A stretch of DNA of 58,782 bases from Nocardioides turkmenicus (GTDB lineage Bacteria; Actinomycetota; Actinomycetes; Propionibacteriales; Nocardioidaceae): the NCBI RefSeq assembly GCF_011045035.1, contig NZ_JAALAA010000027.1:1-58782 (forward strand), written 5' to 3'. The position numbers were made by a program, and so were the translations under genes. The stretch's first letter is position 1. The number at the start of each line of letters is the position of its first letter. The notes under the pieces are model-generated. The model searched no databases. It saw only the letters and a program-made list of their open reading frames with translations, and was not told where the DNA came from. Below, in pieces: positions 43,224 to 53,067 of the stretch.

Positions 43224-43865
43224 TCAGACGAGGTCTGCGCGGTTGAGCGCGATCACCCCGTAGTCGTATCCCCTCCGGCGGTAGACGACCGACGGCCTCA
43301 TCGAGTCCTTGTCGATGTAGAGGTAGAAGTCGTGTCCGACCAGCTCCATCTCGTAGAGGGCCTGGTCGAGCGTCATCGGCTCCGCGGTGTGCGTCTTCTC
43401 CCGGACCACCAACGGCCCCTCCCCCGTCACCGTGATCGGACCGACCTGGTGCTCACGGATCTCGTCCTCCTCGAACGTGTCGGTCTCGGACGTCGTGGCC
43501 AGGCCGTCGGGCTCGATGCCCGCCAGGGCCTGTCCTACGGAAACCGGCGTGCGACGGCCGCGGTGGACCCTGCGGCGGTCGGCGGCGCGGCGCATCTGGG
43601 ATGCCATCTTGTCGACGGCCAGGTCCAGCGCCCCCATCTTGTCCTCGGCACACGCCTCGGCCCGGATGACCGGACCCTTCGAGTAGGCAGTGAGCTCGAC
43701 GTGCACGGCGCCCTTGTGCTGGCGCGGGTTGGGCTCGTTGTCGACCTCCACGTTGATTCTGATGATGCGGTGGTCATGCTTCTCGAGCTTCGCGAGCTTC
43801 TCTGCTACGTGAGCGCGATAGCGGTCTGAGACCTCGGCGTTGCGGGCCGTGACGACAACTTCCAT
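43224..43865 (-). CDS. hpf: long-form ribosome hibernation promoting factor
   Basis: 213 residues. The N-terminal S30AE domain (1-100: MEVVVTARNAEVSDRYRAHV, KHDHRIIRINVEVD) binds the 30S decoding centre. After a linker, the C-terminal domain (about 150-213: EPMTLDQALYEMELVGHDFY, VVYRRRGYDYGVI) mediates 100S dimer formation. ATG at 43865 has GGGAGGTACC upstream. Position between comF and secA/response regulator matches mycobacteria. It is normally induced in stationary phase, stress or hypoxia. Confidence 0.96.
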   Translation of the reverse strand: MEVVVTARNAEVSDRYRAHVAEKLAKLEKHDHRIIRINVEVDNEPNPRQHKGAVHVELTAYSKGPVIRAEACAEDKMGALDLAVDKMASQMRRAADRRRVHRGRRTPVSVGQALAGIEPDGLATTSETDTFEEDEIREHQVGPITVTGEGPLVVREKTHTAEPMTLDQALYEMELVGHDFYLYIDKDSMRPSVVYRRRGYDYGVIALNRADLV

Positions 43866-44271
43866 GGGTACCTCCCGGTGTTTCGGGGTTGGCGGGATCC
43901 CGGATGATCAGCGCATGTGACCTCCGGGGTACGGAGTCCGCCTGGCCGACCTGGTCTTCGACCCCACAACCGCCTGCAGAGGCTTAGCAGCTTGGTGCCA
44001 CTCCACCTTCTCCCTGCTGGTTCCCGTATCTGACGGGAGGGCAAGGGCAGGACTTATCTCTAAGCCGCACCGTGATCCCCTTGCCCCAGAATCTGGGAAC
44101 GAAGGGTTACGTGGACCGTTTCGCCTGCGACTGGCATCGGCTTGCCGCTCGGATGCCCGCAATGCGGACCTCTCTGCGACGCAACCACGGACCCAGGCGG
44201 ACTCCATGTAGTGACGGTAGTTCGCCGATGTTCGCCATGAAAGCCCTTCAACAGAATTACATGGTGGTTTC
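43866..44271. other. 406-nt intergenic region upstream of hpf
   Basis: No convincing gene. The strand facing hpf carries a good ribosome-binding site at the left end and a small hairpin CCCGT-N5-ACGGG around 44023-44037. The right 40 nt, next to the comF stop, are unusually AT-rich (ACAGAATTACATGG) with TTCAA/TTGAA ends. A long 5' UTR or stress promoter for hpf is likely here, but no consensus boxes could be assigned. Confidence 0.4.
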
Positions 44272-45027
44272 CTACATTTGAACGCGAGACCGACGCTGGG
44301 TGGCCGCCACGGTCGCGATCGCTCTCACCCCGAGACCGACCGATTCCAGCGCGCGCTGGGCCTCGCGCGCCGTGGCACCGGTGGTGATGACGTCGTCGCA
44401 GACGACGAACGTCGCCCGCGGGACCGTCCTGGCGAGTGTCCGGATGCCGGACGCCGGGCAGGTGATCGAGCCGTCCAGGTTGGCCTGCCGCTGTCGCGAG
44501 TCGAGGCCGGCCTGGTCCGCGACGCCGGGTCGGGTGCGCAGCAGCCGGTGGTGACGTACGTCGAGCCCGTGCTGCCTCAGCATCGCGGCAGCTCTGCTCG
44601 TGATCGCCGTCGTGCTGTCCAGGCCACGCTCGCGCACGGAGGACGGCCGCGACGGGACCGGGACGAGGACCATGGGGCCGGCGGCGGTCTGCGTGACGGA
44701 GGCGAGGGCTTCGAGGACGGACAGCGCGAGCAGCCCGGCCAGCGGCCCGCGGAGGCCGAGGAGCTGGCGCTCCTTGAGGCCGATGACGAGCTGCTTGAGG
44801 GTGCCTTCGTAGGGTCCTGCCGCGAAGACCGGGACGATGCCCGGCGGCGCCGGGGACGGTGGGGTCGGCCGGGCGCGGTCCGGGAGGCCGGAACGGCAGT
44901 CGGGGCAGAGCAGGCGGCCCGGCCGGTCGCAGCCGATGCACCGGCCGCCGACGACCAGGTCGTGCCAGGCGTCGGCGAGGGCGAAGCGGAGCCCGAGGCG
45001 ATCAGGCACAGTGGCTCGAAGACTCAT
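44272..45027 (-). CDS. comF: ComF-family phosphoribosyltransferase-like protein
   Basis: 251 residues. N-terminal zinc finger (CIGCDRPGRLLCPDC), LKERQLLGLRGPLAG in the middle, and a type I PRTase fold with VLVPVPSRPSSVRERG and the PRPP loop VVCDDVITTGATA. ComF proteins act in DNA uptake and perhaps in repair or nucleotide salvage; the partner genes are not here. ATG at 45027 gives MSLRATVPD; the upstream extension (residues before) lacks conserved features. It lies 72 nt after lpqB. Confidence 0.9.
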   Translation of the reverse strand: MSLRATVPDRLGLRFALADAWHDLVVGGRCIGCDRPGRLLCPDCRSGLPDRARPTPPSPAPPGIVPVFAAGPYEGTLKQLVIGLKERQLLGLRGPLAGLLALSVLEALASVTQTAAGPMVLVPVPSRPSSVRERGLDSTTAITSRAAAMLRQHGLDVRHHRLLRTRPGVADQAGLDSRQRQANLDGSITCPASGIRTLARTVPRATFVVCDDVITTGATAREAQRALESVGLGVRAIATVAATQRRSRVQM

Positions 45028-45099
45028 GGGCCGAGTCGACCAGGGTGGGCGCGACCAGGCAACCACGGTCCGCTCGCCTGTGGATGAAGCTGTGGAGAG

Positions 45100-46818
45100 T
45101 CAGCCCTGGTAGGTGACGTCGGAGATGTTGGACGGCATCCCGAGGTCGAACCGGTCGAGCGGGTCCAGCAGGGTGGTGCCGGAGATGGCGTAGAGCCGGG
45201 CCGACGCCACCGGGGAGCCGACGACGCCGGTGACCCGGTCGCTGAGGGTGTAGCGCTCGCCGCTGGGCGCCCCGTCGAGGGAGACCGACTGGAACAGCGC
45301 CGTCGAGCCGATCTGCTGGACCGCGACGATCGTGGTCGGCGAGGTCCAGGCGACGTCGGTGACTCGCATGGTCGCGGAGTCCGGGTGCGGCAGCAGGAGA
45401 GCCGACGTTCCGGACGTGATCTGGCCCTTCGCGCTGGCCTGGAGCCGGCTGACGACGATCCGGTCCGAGGACTCCCCGTCGATCACCGCGACGAACCGGG
45501 TGCCGTCGCGCGACACCAGGAACCGGGTCACGTTCTCGCCGGTCACCCCCGGGATCGCGACGCGCACCCGGCGGTCACCGTCGACGTACATCACCCGCGC
45601 GCCGGTCGAGTCCTTGTCGACCAGCCACAGTCGGCCGGCGAGGTCCCACGAGGGCCTGAGCAGCCGGGTGCCTCTCACCGGCGCCTCGGTGACCTCTCCG
45701 TCGCTGGCCAGCTCTCCGACGAGGACGCCGGTGCGGTCGGAGGTGATCGCGGCGGCGCTCGAGCCCGAGGCGTCGACCACGACGTCGGTCACGCCGTGAG
45801 AGTCCGCCCAGCCGCCGAGCACCGGCACCCACGGGTCGCCGTTCTCGCCGGCGCTGGTCACCAGCGCACCGTCACGCAACGCGTAGAGGTCGACCCTGGC
45901 CGACGTGCCGTTGGGGTCGTAGCCCCCGCCGCTGTCGACGTTGAACGTCTCCCCGTAGCCCGGCAGCACCACCGGCTCGCCGTCGATCGTCAGCCGGATA
46001 CGTTCCACGCTGGCGTCCTGCCGTAGCGTCCAGGCCAGCTGGGCCCCCATGAGCTGGAGGTCCTCCGAGCTGTGATCGCCCAGGTCACCGGCCAGGTCGA
46101 CCTCGGCCACCCCGTCGCGTACGTCCACCGAGCGGGGCTCGTCCGCGGCGGCGGGGAGCGCGCTGCGGATCACGCCCAGTTCCTCCTCCCCCGGACCGCT
46201 CAGCAGGCTGGAGACGAGGGTGGTGGCGTACGAGGTGCCCTTGGGGGCGAAGATGGGCTCCGGCACCAGAGTGCGGCCGGTCGGCTCGACGTAGTAGAGG
46301 TTGCTGCGCGCGAAGTGGGTCAGGAACCAGTCCTCCTCGACCACGAGCGCGTTCGGTGCCGAGCTGATCCGCCACTCGCCCTCGGTCCGGGTCAGCTCGA
46401 AGTCGAGGATCGCCTGCGAGGCGGCCAGCCCACCGCGCCACACGCCGCGCTCGTCGAGCCAGCCGGCGTCCTCCAGCTCCACCGAGACCCGGGGCGAGGA
46501 ACCGACGTGGCTGCCGAGCTCGCCGTAGACCAGGGTGCGGCCGGCGGGCGCCCAGTTCATCGCCGCGTCCTTGGTGAGGTAGCGGCGGGCGTAGGCCGTG
46601 CTCATCGGCGTGGCCTTCATGGCGTCGAGGAAGCCGTCGACGATCTCGCCGGGGGAGGCGCCGGCGCGTGGGGCACCGGGGTTGTAGGGGATGAGCTCCT
46701 CCTGCGCGTCCGGTGCGTCCAGGTCGACGCGCCGGACGGGGCCGGAGTCGGGCACGCTCGAGCACGCCGAGGCGAGAAGCGCGATCACGGTCAGGAGGGC
46801 GGCGAAGAAGGACCTCAC
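45100..46818 (-). CDS. lpqB: lipoprotein LpqB
   Basis: 572 residues. A signal peptide with lipobox (LLASAC, Cys near residue 19) is followed by a GerMN domain (about 200-330) and a beta-propeller-like C-terminal half (LpqB_C). LpqB binds the extracytoplasmic part of the sensor MtrB and modulates MtrAB signalling. GTG at 46818 overlaps the mtrB stop as GTGA and places the signal peptide at the N-terminus; the frame upstream runs inside mtrB. Confidence 0.95.
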   Translation of the reverse strand: MRSFFAALLTVIALLASACSSVPDSGPVRRVDLDAPDAQEELIPYNPGAPRAGASPGEIVDGFLDAMKATPMSTAYARRYLTKDAAMNWAPAGRTLVYGELGSHVGSSPRVSVELEDAGWLDERGVWRGGLAASQAILDFELTRTEGEWRISSAPNALVVEEDWFLTHFARSNLYYVEPTGRTLVPEPIFAPKGTSYATTLVSSLLSGPGEEELGVIRSALPAAADEPRSVDVRDGVAEVDLAGDLGDHSSEDLQLMGAQLAWTLRQDASVERIRLTIDGEPVVLPGYGETFNVDSGGGYDPNGTSARVDLYALRDGALVTSAGENGDPWVPVLGGWADSHGVTDVVVDASGSSAAAITSDRTGVLVGELASDGEVTEAPVRGTRLLRPSWDLAGRLWLVDKDSTGARVMYVDGDRRVRVAIPGVTGENVTRFLVSRDGTRFVAVIDGESSDRIVVSRLQASAKGQITSGTSALLLPHPDSATMRVTDVAWTSPTTIVAVQQIGSTALFQSVSLDGAPSGERYTLSDRVTGVVGSPVASARLYAISGTTLLDPLDRFDLGMPSNISDVTYQG

Positions 46819-48428
46819 GATGCCTCCAGGGTGTCGCGGGCGTCTGCCGGGACCAGCGGGAGCGGACTGTGGCGCAGCACCGCCCCGGCGTAGCGCGGGA
46901 GCGTGAGCCGGAACTGCGCCCCCTGGTCGGGCCGGCCCCACGCCTGCAGCCAGCCGCCGTGGAGGTGGGCGTCTTCGAGCGAGATCGACAGGCCCAGGCC
47001 GGTGCCACCGCTGGAGCGGTCACGGGCGGGATCGGCGCGCCAGAAACGGTTGAAGACCAGCGCCGTCTCCCCCGGGGCCAGCCCGACACCGTGGTCGCGC
47101 ACGGTCACCGCCGCCGCGTGCTCGTCGCTGTCGACCCGGATCGTGACCGTCTGTCCGACGAGCGCGTGGTCGGTCGCGTTGGCCACCAGGTTGCGCAGGA
47201 TCCGCTCGACCCGGCGGTGGTCGACCTGCGCGGTGCACGGGTGGTCCGGGGCGACCACCTTCAGCTCGATGTCACGCTTGGCGGCCAGCGGCTCGTACGC
47301 CTCGACGACGGCCTGGGCCAGCGCGGTCAGGTCGGTGTCGTAGAGGTCGAGCACCGCGGCTCCGGCGTCGAAGCGGCTGATCTCGAGCAGGTCGCTCAGG
47401 AGCGTCTCGAACCGGTCCAGCTCGGTCTGCAGCAGCTCGGCCGCCCGGGCCGTCGGCGCGTCGAACCTGTCCCTGGCCTCGTAGAGCACGTCGCTGGCCA
47501 TGCGGACGGTGGTGAGCGGCGTACGCAGCTCGTGGGAGACGTCGGAGCTGAACCGTCGCTGGACGCGGGAGAGGTGCTCGAGCTGCCGGATCTGGTTCTG
47601 CAGGCCGCTGGCCATCTGGTTGAACGAGATCGCCAGGCCGGTGAGGTCGTCCTCGCCGTGCACGACCATCCGCTCCTCGAGGCGGCCCGCGGCGAGCCGT
47701 TCGGCGGTCCGGCGGGCGAACCGGATGGGCGTGACGACGTGGCGGGTCACGATCCAGCTGCCGACGCCGATCAGCAGGATCAGGATCGCTCCCGCGGCCA
47801 GCAGGCCGCGGGTGATGATGCCGAGCGTCTCCTGCTCCTGGTCCATCGGGAAGAGGAAGTAGACGTTGTAGGTGTCGTCGTGCAGCTCCAGCTGGGAGCC
47901 GACCACGATGCCCGGCGTCGAGGAGCGCTCGTCGTCGTAGGAGATCCGGGTGTAGGTCCATGCCGGATCGGCACGTATCGCCTGGAACCGGTCCTCCAGC
48001 GCCCGCGGGACGCTGCGTACGTCGACACCCGGCGTCCACTCGACGCCGTCGTCGCTGATCCGGCCCGAGGTCGACGTCACCGGGCCGGCCATGACGACGC
48101 CGTAGCTGCGCGAGAGGCTGCGCTGGATGATCGGGTCACCCAGGTCGTTGCGCTGCAGCGGGGTGCCGCCGTTGGCACCCGAGGTCTCCGCGATGCTGGA
48201 GCGGGCCGCGGAGAGCTCCTCGGAGGCCTCCGCCTTCGCCGCCGCGACCCGGTCCTGGACCAGCTCGTCGCCGATCTGGTCGAGCAGGATCATCCCGACC
48301 AGGCTGACGGCGGCCGCGGTGAGCAGCACGGTGTAGACCACGACGCGGGTCTGGATCGACCGGCGCCAGGTGGTCAGAAGCTTCTTGGGCGTCCGGGCGG
48401 CTGCACGGACGACCTGCTGGAGTGTCAC
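46815..48428 (-). CDS. mtrB: sensor histidine kinase MtrB
   Basis: 537 residues. Two transmembrane helices (about residues 30-50 and 190-215) bracket an extracellular sensor region; HAMP (RRTAERLAAGRLEER); HisKA with phospho-His in FSSDVSHELRTPL; HATPase with RNLVANATDHAL, VRDHGVGL and GGTGLGLSIS. GTG at 48428 overlaps the mtrA TGA as GTGA. MtrB controls the response regulator MtrA in cell-division and wall homeostasis. All typical kinase motifs are intact. Confidence 0.96.
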   Translation of the reverse strand: MTLQQVVRAAARTPKKLLTTWRRSIQTRVVVYTVLLTAAAVSLVGMILLDQIGDELVQDRVAAAKAEASEELSAARSSIAETSGANGGTPLQRNDLGDPIIQRSLSRSYGVVMAGPVTSTSGRISDDGVEWTPGVDVRSVPRALEDRFQAIRADPAWTYTRISYDDERSSTPGIVVGSQLELHDDTYNVYFLFPMDQEQETLGIITRGLLAAGAILILLIGVGSWIVTRHVVTPIRFARRTAERLAAGRLEERMVVHGEDDLTGLAISFNQMASGLQNQIRQLEHLSRVQRRFSSDVSHELRTPLTTVRMASDVLYEARDRFDAPTARAAELLQTELDRFETLLSDLLEISRFDAGAAVLDLYDTDLTALAQAVVEAYEPLAAKRDIELKVVAPDHPCTAQVDHRRVERILRNLVANATDHALVGQTVTIRVDSDEHAAAVTVRDHGVGLAPGETALVFNRFWRADPARDRSSGGTGLGLSISLEDAHLHGGWLQAWGRPDQGAQFRLTLPRYAGAVLRHSPLPLVPADARDTLEAS

Positions 48429-49132
48429 ACGGGCCCTGCCTTGTAGCCGACACCACGGACGGTGACGACGATCTCGGGGTTCTCCGGGTCGTGCTCGACC
48501 TTGGAGCGCAGCCGCTGGACGTGCACGTTGACGAGCCGGGTGTCGGCGGCGTGGCGGTAGCCCCACACCTGCTCCAGGAGCACCTCGCGGGAGAAGACCT
48601 GGTGGGGCTTGCGGGCCAGGCACTCGAGCAGGTCGAACTCCAGCGGGGTGAGCTGGATCTGCTCGCCGTCACGGGTCACCTGGTGGCCGGCGACGTCGAT
48701 GGTGAGGTCGCCGATCTCCAGGACCTCGGGCAGGGACTCGCCGTGCCGGCGTACCCGGGCCCGGATCCGGGCGATCAGCTCCTTGGGCTTGAACGGCTTC
48801 ACCACGTAGTCGTCGGCGCCCGACTCGAGCCCGACGACGACGTCCACCGTGTCGCCCTTCGCGGTGAGCATGACGATCGGCACGCCCGACTCCTTGCGGA
48901 TCTGCTTGCAGACCTCGATGCCGTCGATCCCGGGGAGCATCAGGTCGAGCAGGACCACGTCGGGCTTGTAGTCGTGGAAGGCGGACAGCGCCAGGTCACC
49001 ACGGGCGACCAGCTGCGAGTCGAAGCCCTCCTGCCTCAGCACGATCGCCAGCATCTCGCTCAGCGAGGCATCATCATCGACGACGAGGACCTTTCCCTTG
49101 GCGGGCTGGTCGGGAGCGCTGCGATCGGCCAT
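48425..49132 (-). CDS. mtrA: response regulator MtrA
   Basis: 235 residues of the OmpR family. Receiver: LVVDDDASL, phospho-Asp in VLLDLMLPG, Thr in MLTAKGD, Lys in YVVKPFKPKE. The winged-helix output domain contains LTPLEFDLLECLARKP and HAADTRLVNVHVQRLR. MtrA is an essential regulator of replication initiation, cell division and wall genes in actinobacteria. The neighbouring ahcY-mtrA-mtrB-lpqB order equals that of mycobacteria. An upstream palindrome with GTCAC elements suggests self-regulation. Confidence 0.97.
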   Translation of the reverse strand: MADRSAPDQPAKGKVLVVDDDASLSEMLAIVLRQEGFDSQLVARGDLALSAFHDYKPDVVLLDLMLPGIDGIEVCKQIRKESGVPIVMLTAKGDTVDVVVGLESGADDYVVKPFKPKELIARIRARVRRHGESLPEVLEIGDLTIDVAGHQVTRDGEQIQLTPLEFDLLECLARKPHQVFSREVLLEQVWGYRHAADTRLVNVHVQRLRSKVEHDPENPEIVVTVRGVGYKAGPV

Positions 49133-49157
49133 GTGTCCGATTCTGTCACCCGGTGCG

Positions 49158-49171
49158 TGTGACGCGTCACA
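49158..49171. promoter_or_regulatory. palindrome TGTGACGCGTCACA upstream of mtrA
   Basis: Perfect 14-bp palindrome about 26 nt before the mtrA start. It contains GTCACA, the core of reported MtrA-bound sequences, on both strands; spacing differs from CRP sites (N4 rather than N6). A candidate autoregulatory site. Confidence 0.45.
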
Positions 49172-49192
49172 TGAGCCACCCGAAAACGCCGC

Positions 49193-49234
49193 GTCGGCGC
49201 GTCCGTCCCGAGATCGTGGGACGAGCGCGCCGAC
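49193..49234 (-). terminator. hairpin terminator after ahcY
   Basis: GTCGGCGCG/CGCGCCGAC outer arms with inner CGTCCC/GGGACG. It begins 12 nt after the ahcY stop on the minus strand. Confidence 0.75.
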
Positions 49235-49245
49235 TCAGAGCGTGA

Positions 49246-50685
<1,440 letters not shown>

Positions 50686-50694
50686 GGTTATTCC

Positions 50695-51990
50695 TTACCG
50701 AATGTCATGCGGGCCTGCGTCGCGCATCTGCGCATCAGCGGGATCTCCCACGCAGGGTCTTCCCAGACTACAAGCGGCCCTCGGCGTCCGCGGTAATCCT
50801 GGACGGCAAACGCCAGACCAACATCTATGAACCAGCATCAGGTGACTCGCCACCGCACCGGCGATGAGCGGCAGCCCGACCAGCGCGACCGCTATCGGCA
50901 CCCCGATGACCCCGGAGCCGAGACCGACGAAGGCGTACGTGACCAGGGCGACCGTCTCCTCCCCCACCCCGAGCACGCTGGTGACGGTCGCCCGGGCGGG
51001 CCCCTCGATGCTGTCCTGGAGCCGGGTCTCGGCCACGATCATCGCGTTGTTGAGCAGCCCGTAGCCGAGCGCGATGCCGAGGAAGCCCGGGTACGGGTGC
51101 ACGAGCGCCCCCACGGAGATCAGCGCGGCCCCTCCCCCGACGACCGCCGCGAGCGTACGCGGCGACATCCTCGCCGTGCGTCCGGCCAGGGCAGTGCCCA
51201 CGGCCTGGGCGAGCGTGGCGAGCGCGACCAGGACCGGGACGGTGGTCGCCGACATCCCGTGGGCATCGGCGACCAGCGGGAAGAACTCGTCGTACGCCGT
51301 CATCCCGACCAGCACGGACGCGACCAGCAGCGCGCGGCGTACCGAGGGGGTGCGGGAGGCCTCGGTCAGGCCGGCGCGGAGCATCGTCAGGTAGCCGACG
51401 GCGTCCTCGTCCGGGTCGCTGTCCGGGTCGCTGTCCGGGTCACGGCCGCCGTGGCGGGCCGACCGGCTCACCGGCAGCGTCGCCGCGAGCAGACCCTGGA
51501 CCAGCGCCATCCCGACCGAGGCCACCCCGACCAGCTGGTAGCCGCCGGCGTGCAGCAGCGGCACCGCCGCCAGCTCGGCGAGCAGGGTGAGCACCAGCGC
51601 GGAGGAGCGCGCATAGCCGATGAGCCGGGGATAGCGATCGCTCTCGCCGCGCACCACCAGGTCGTCGTAGAGCAGCGCCTCGAAGGTGCCCGACATCAAC
51701 GCACCGGAGACGCCCCACAGCACGAACCCGAGCACGAACCCGGCGTAGGACGGCCACCATGTCCAGGCCGCGAAGGCGGTGGCGTGGATCAGGGCCGAGG
51801 CCACCAGCAGGTGGCGCCGGTCGACCGTGTCGGCCCAGGCCCCGGAGGGCACCTCGGCGACGAAGGCCGTCACCGACCAGATCACGAACAGCGACGAGAT
51901 CTGCCCTGCGGAGAGCCCGTGCTCGGCGAAGAGCAGGGCGTAGACCGCGTAGAGCGGGACCGCGTCACGCGAGGCGTGGTAGGCGAGCAC
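50695..51990 (-). CDS. major facilitator superfamily transporter
   Basis: About 431 residues with some twelve hydrophobic segments and MFS-type loops (VPSGAWADTVDRRHLL between helices 2 and 3; SARHGG before the central loop). The central cytoplasmic loop has a Asp-Pro-Asp-Ser repeat. The GTG start at 51990 is uncertain: an ATG at 52047 in the same frame is cut by a TAA at codon 5. The last ~35 residues (from RCWSGVCRPG) look non-conserved and coincide with the structured ahcY leader. Substrate unknown; drug or metabolite efflux is possible. Confidence 0.85.
   Translation of the reverse strand: MLAYHASRDAVPLYAVYALLFAEHGLSAGQISSLFVIWSVTAFVAEVPSGAWADTVDRRHLLVASALIHATAFAAWTWWPSYAGFVLGFVLWGVSGALMSGTFEALLYDDLVVRGESDRYPRLIGYARSSALVLTLLAELAAVPLLHAGGYQLVGVASVGMALVQGLLAATLPVSRSARHGGRDPDSDPDSDPDEDAVGYLTMLRAGLTEASRTPSVRRALLVASVLVGMTAYDEFFPLVADAHGMSATTVPVLVALATLAQAVGTALAGRTARMSPRTLAAVVGGGAALISVGALVHPYPGFLGIALGYGLLNNAMIVAETRLQDSIEGPARATVTSVLGVGEETVALVTYAFVGLGSGVIGVPIAVALVGLPLIAGAVASHLMLVHRCWSGVCRPGLPRTPRAACSLGRPCVGDPADAQMRDAGPHDIR
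50714..50768 (-). ncRNA. candidate structured leader RNA upstream of ahcY
   Basis: On the minus strand, 5' to 3': hairpin GTCT-GGGA-AGAC (GNRA loop), then directly a 7-bp closing stem CCTGCGT/ACGCAGG enclosing two hairpins with the same AGAT tetraloop (GGG-AGAT-CCC and GCGC-AGAT-GCGC), joined by a 6-nt linker and one closing nucleotide: a three-way junction. It ends 28 nt before the ahcY ATG and lies inside the 3' end of the MFS frame. It does not match the SAH or SAM-IV riboswitch core known to me. Function inferred from position only. Confidence 0.4.
51409..51444. repeat. 12-bp tandem repeat in the MFS gene
   Basis: Three copies of GTCCGGGTCGCT (last one diverged at the end), encoding an Asp-Pro-Asp-Ser repeat in the central loop. 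The unit is a multiple of three, so copy-number change keeps the frame. Confidence 0.85.
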
Positions 51991-52043
51991 ACGCAGCGTA
52001 CGGCTGCGCTCGGAGGGGCCGTGCTCGGAGAGTTAGATCGGGT

Positions 52044-52074
52044 GCATGCTCCGAGGCTAGCCCCCGGAGCATGC
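52044..52074 (-). terminator. hairpin terminator after the DUF808 gene
   Basis: 10-bp arms GCATGCTCCG/CGGAGCATGC with an 11-nt loop, 6 nt after the DUF808 stop. It also holds the ATG at 52047 in the MFS frame. Confidence 0.65.
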
Positions 52075-52080
52075 CGACCG

Positions 52081-53040
52081 TCAGTGCTTTTTCTTGATCG
52101 GCAGCAGGTGGAGCACGCCGACCACGATCGCGCCCACGATGAGGCCGACGAGTGCGGAGAAGAAGGTGTTGACCAACCAGCCGGCGGCCGCACCGACGGC
52201 TCCGAGAGCGTGGTGGACCTCCTCCTCGAGGTGGTGGACGGTCTCGTAGGGCCACGCCCAGCCCGGGTGGCCGGCGGCGAGCCCGTTGACGTCGTGGAGG
52301 CCGACCAGGATCAGGTGGCCACCGACCCAGAGCATGGCGATCGTGCCGACGATCGAGATCACGGTCAGCACCTTCGGCATGGCCGAGACCATGCCCAGGC
52401 CGAGCCGCTGGGCGAAGGCACCGGGGCGCTGCGAGAGCGACAACCCGGCGTCGTCCATCTTCACGATCAGGGCGACCACGCCGTAGACCACGATCGTGAT
52501 CAGGAAGGCGACCGCGACCAGGGCGCCGAGGCGCATCCAGAAGCCCTGGTCGATGACCTCGTTGAGCGCGATCACCATGATCTCGGTGGAGAGGATCAGG
52601 TCGGTGCGTACGGCACCGGCGATCATCGTCTTCTCGGCCTCGGGGCCCTCCAGGACGACGGGCGTCTCGTGAGCCTCCTCGTGCGGCCGGACCCACTCCA
52701 GCACCTTCTCGACGCCTTCGAACGCGAGGAAGGCACCACCGACCATGAGGATCGGGGTGATCGCCCACGGCGCCCACTGCGCCAGGATCAGCGCGACCGG
52801 CAGGATGATCAGCAGCTTGTTTCGCAGCGAGCCGAAGGCGATCTTCTTGATGATCGGCACCTCGCGCTCGGCGGCGATGCCGTGGACGTACTGCGGCGTC
52901 ACCGCGGTGTCGTCGATGACGACACCCGCGGCCTTGGCCGACGCCTTGCCGGCGGCGGCGCTGACGTCGTCGACGGACGCAGCCGCCAGCTTGGCGATGG
53001 CGGCTACGTCGTCGAGGAGTGCGAAGAGTCCGGCGCTCAT
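52081..53040 (-). CDS. DUF808 membrane protein (YedI-like)
   Basis: 319 residues. MSAGLFALLDDVAAIAKLAAASVDDV is the family start; DDTAVTPQYVHG, EREVPIIKKIAFGSLRNK and the helix-rich remainder (about seven membrane spans) agree with DUF808/YedI proteins, whose role is unknown. The C-terminus ends HLLPIKKKH. ATG at 53040. It stands alone on its strand between an MFS gene and the solute-binding genes. Confidence 0.92.
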   Translation of the reverse strand: MSAGLFALLDDVAAIAKLAAASVDDVSAAAGKASAKAAGVVIDDTAVTPQYVHGIAAEREVPIIKKIAFGSLRNKLLIILPVALILAQWAPWAITPILMVGGAFLAFEGVEKVLEWVRPHEEAHETPVVLEGPEAEKTMIAGAVRTDLILSTEIMVIALNEVIDQGFWMRLGALVAVAFLITIVVYGVVALIVKMDDAGLSLSQRPGAFAQRLGLGMVSAMPKVLTVISIVGTIAMLWVGGHLILVGLHDVNGLAAGHPGWAWPYETVHHLEEEVHHALGAVGAAAGWLVNTFFSALVGLIVGAIVVGVLHLLPIKKKH

Positions 53041-53067
53041 GACCGGAACCTTAGCGGGTGAGTCCTG

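Noticed and set aside
43908..44207. 99-codon frame in the hpf upstream region (minus)
   Set aside because: No ribosome-binding site, no family resemblance, and mixed codon usage; treated as non-coding.
46941..48623. Upstream extensions of lpqB and mtrB
   Set aside because: They lie within the preceding genes; GTGA overlaps give signal peptide and kinase N-termini as expected.
50686..50830. Known SAH or SAM-IV riboswitch before ahcY
   Set aside because: The conserved core sequences of those classes as I know them are absent; only an unassigned structured candidate is reported.
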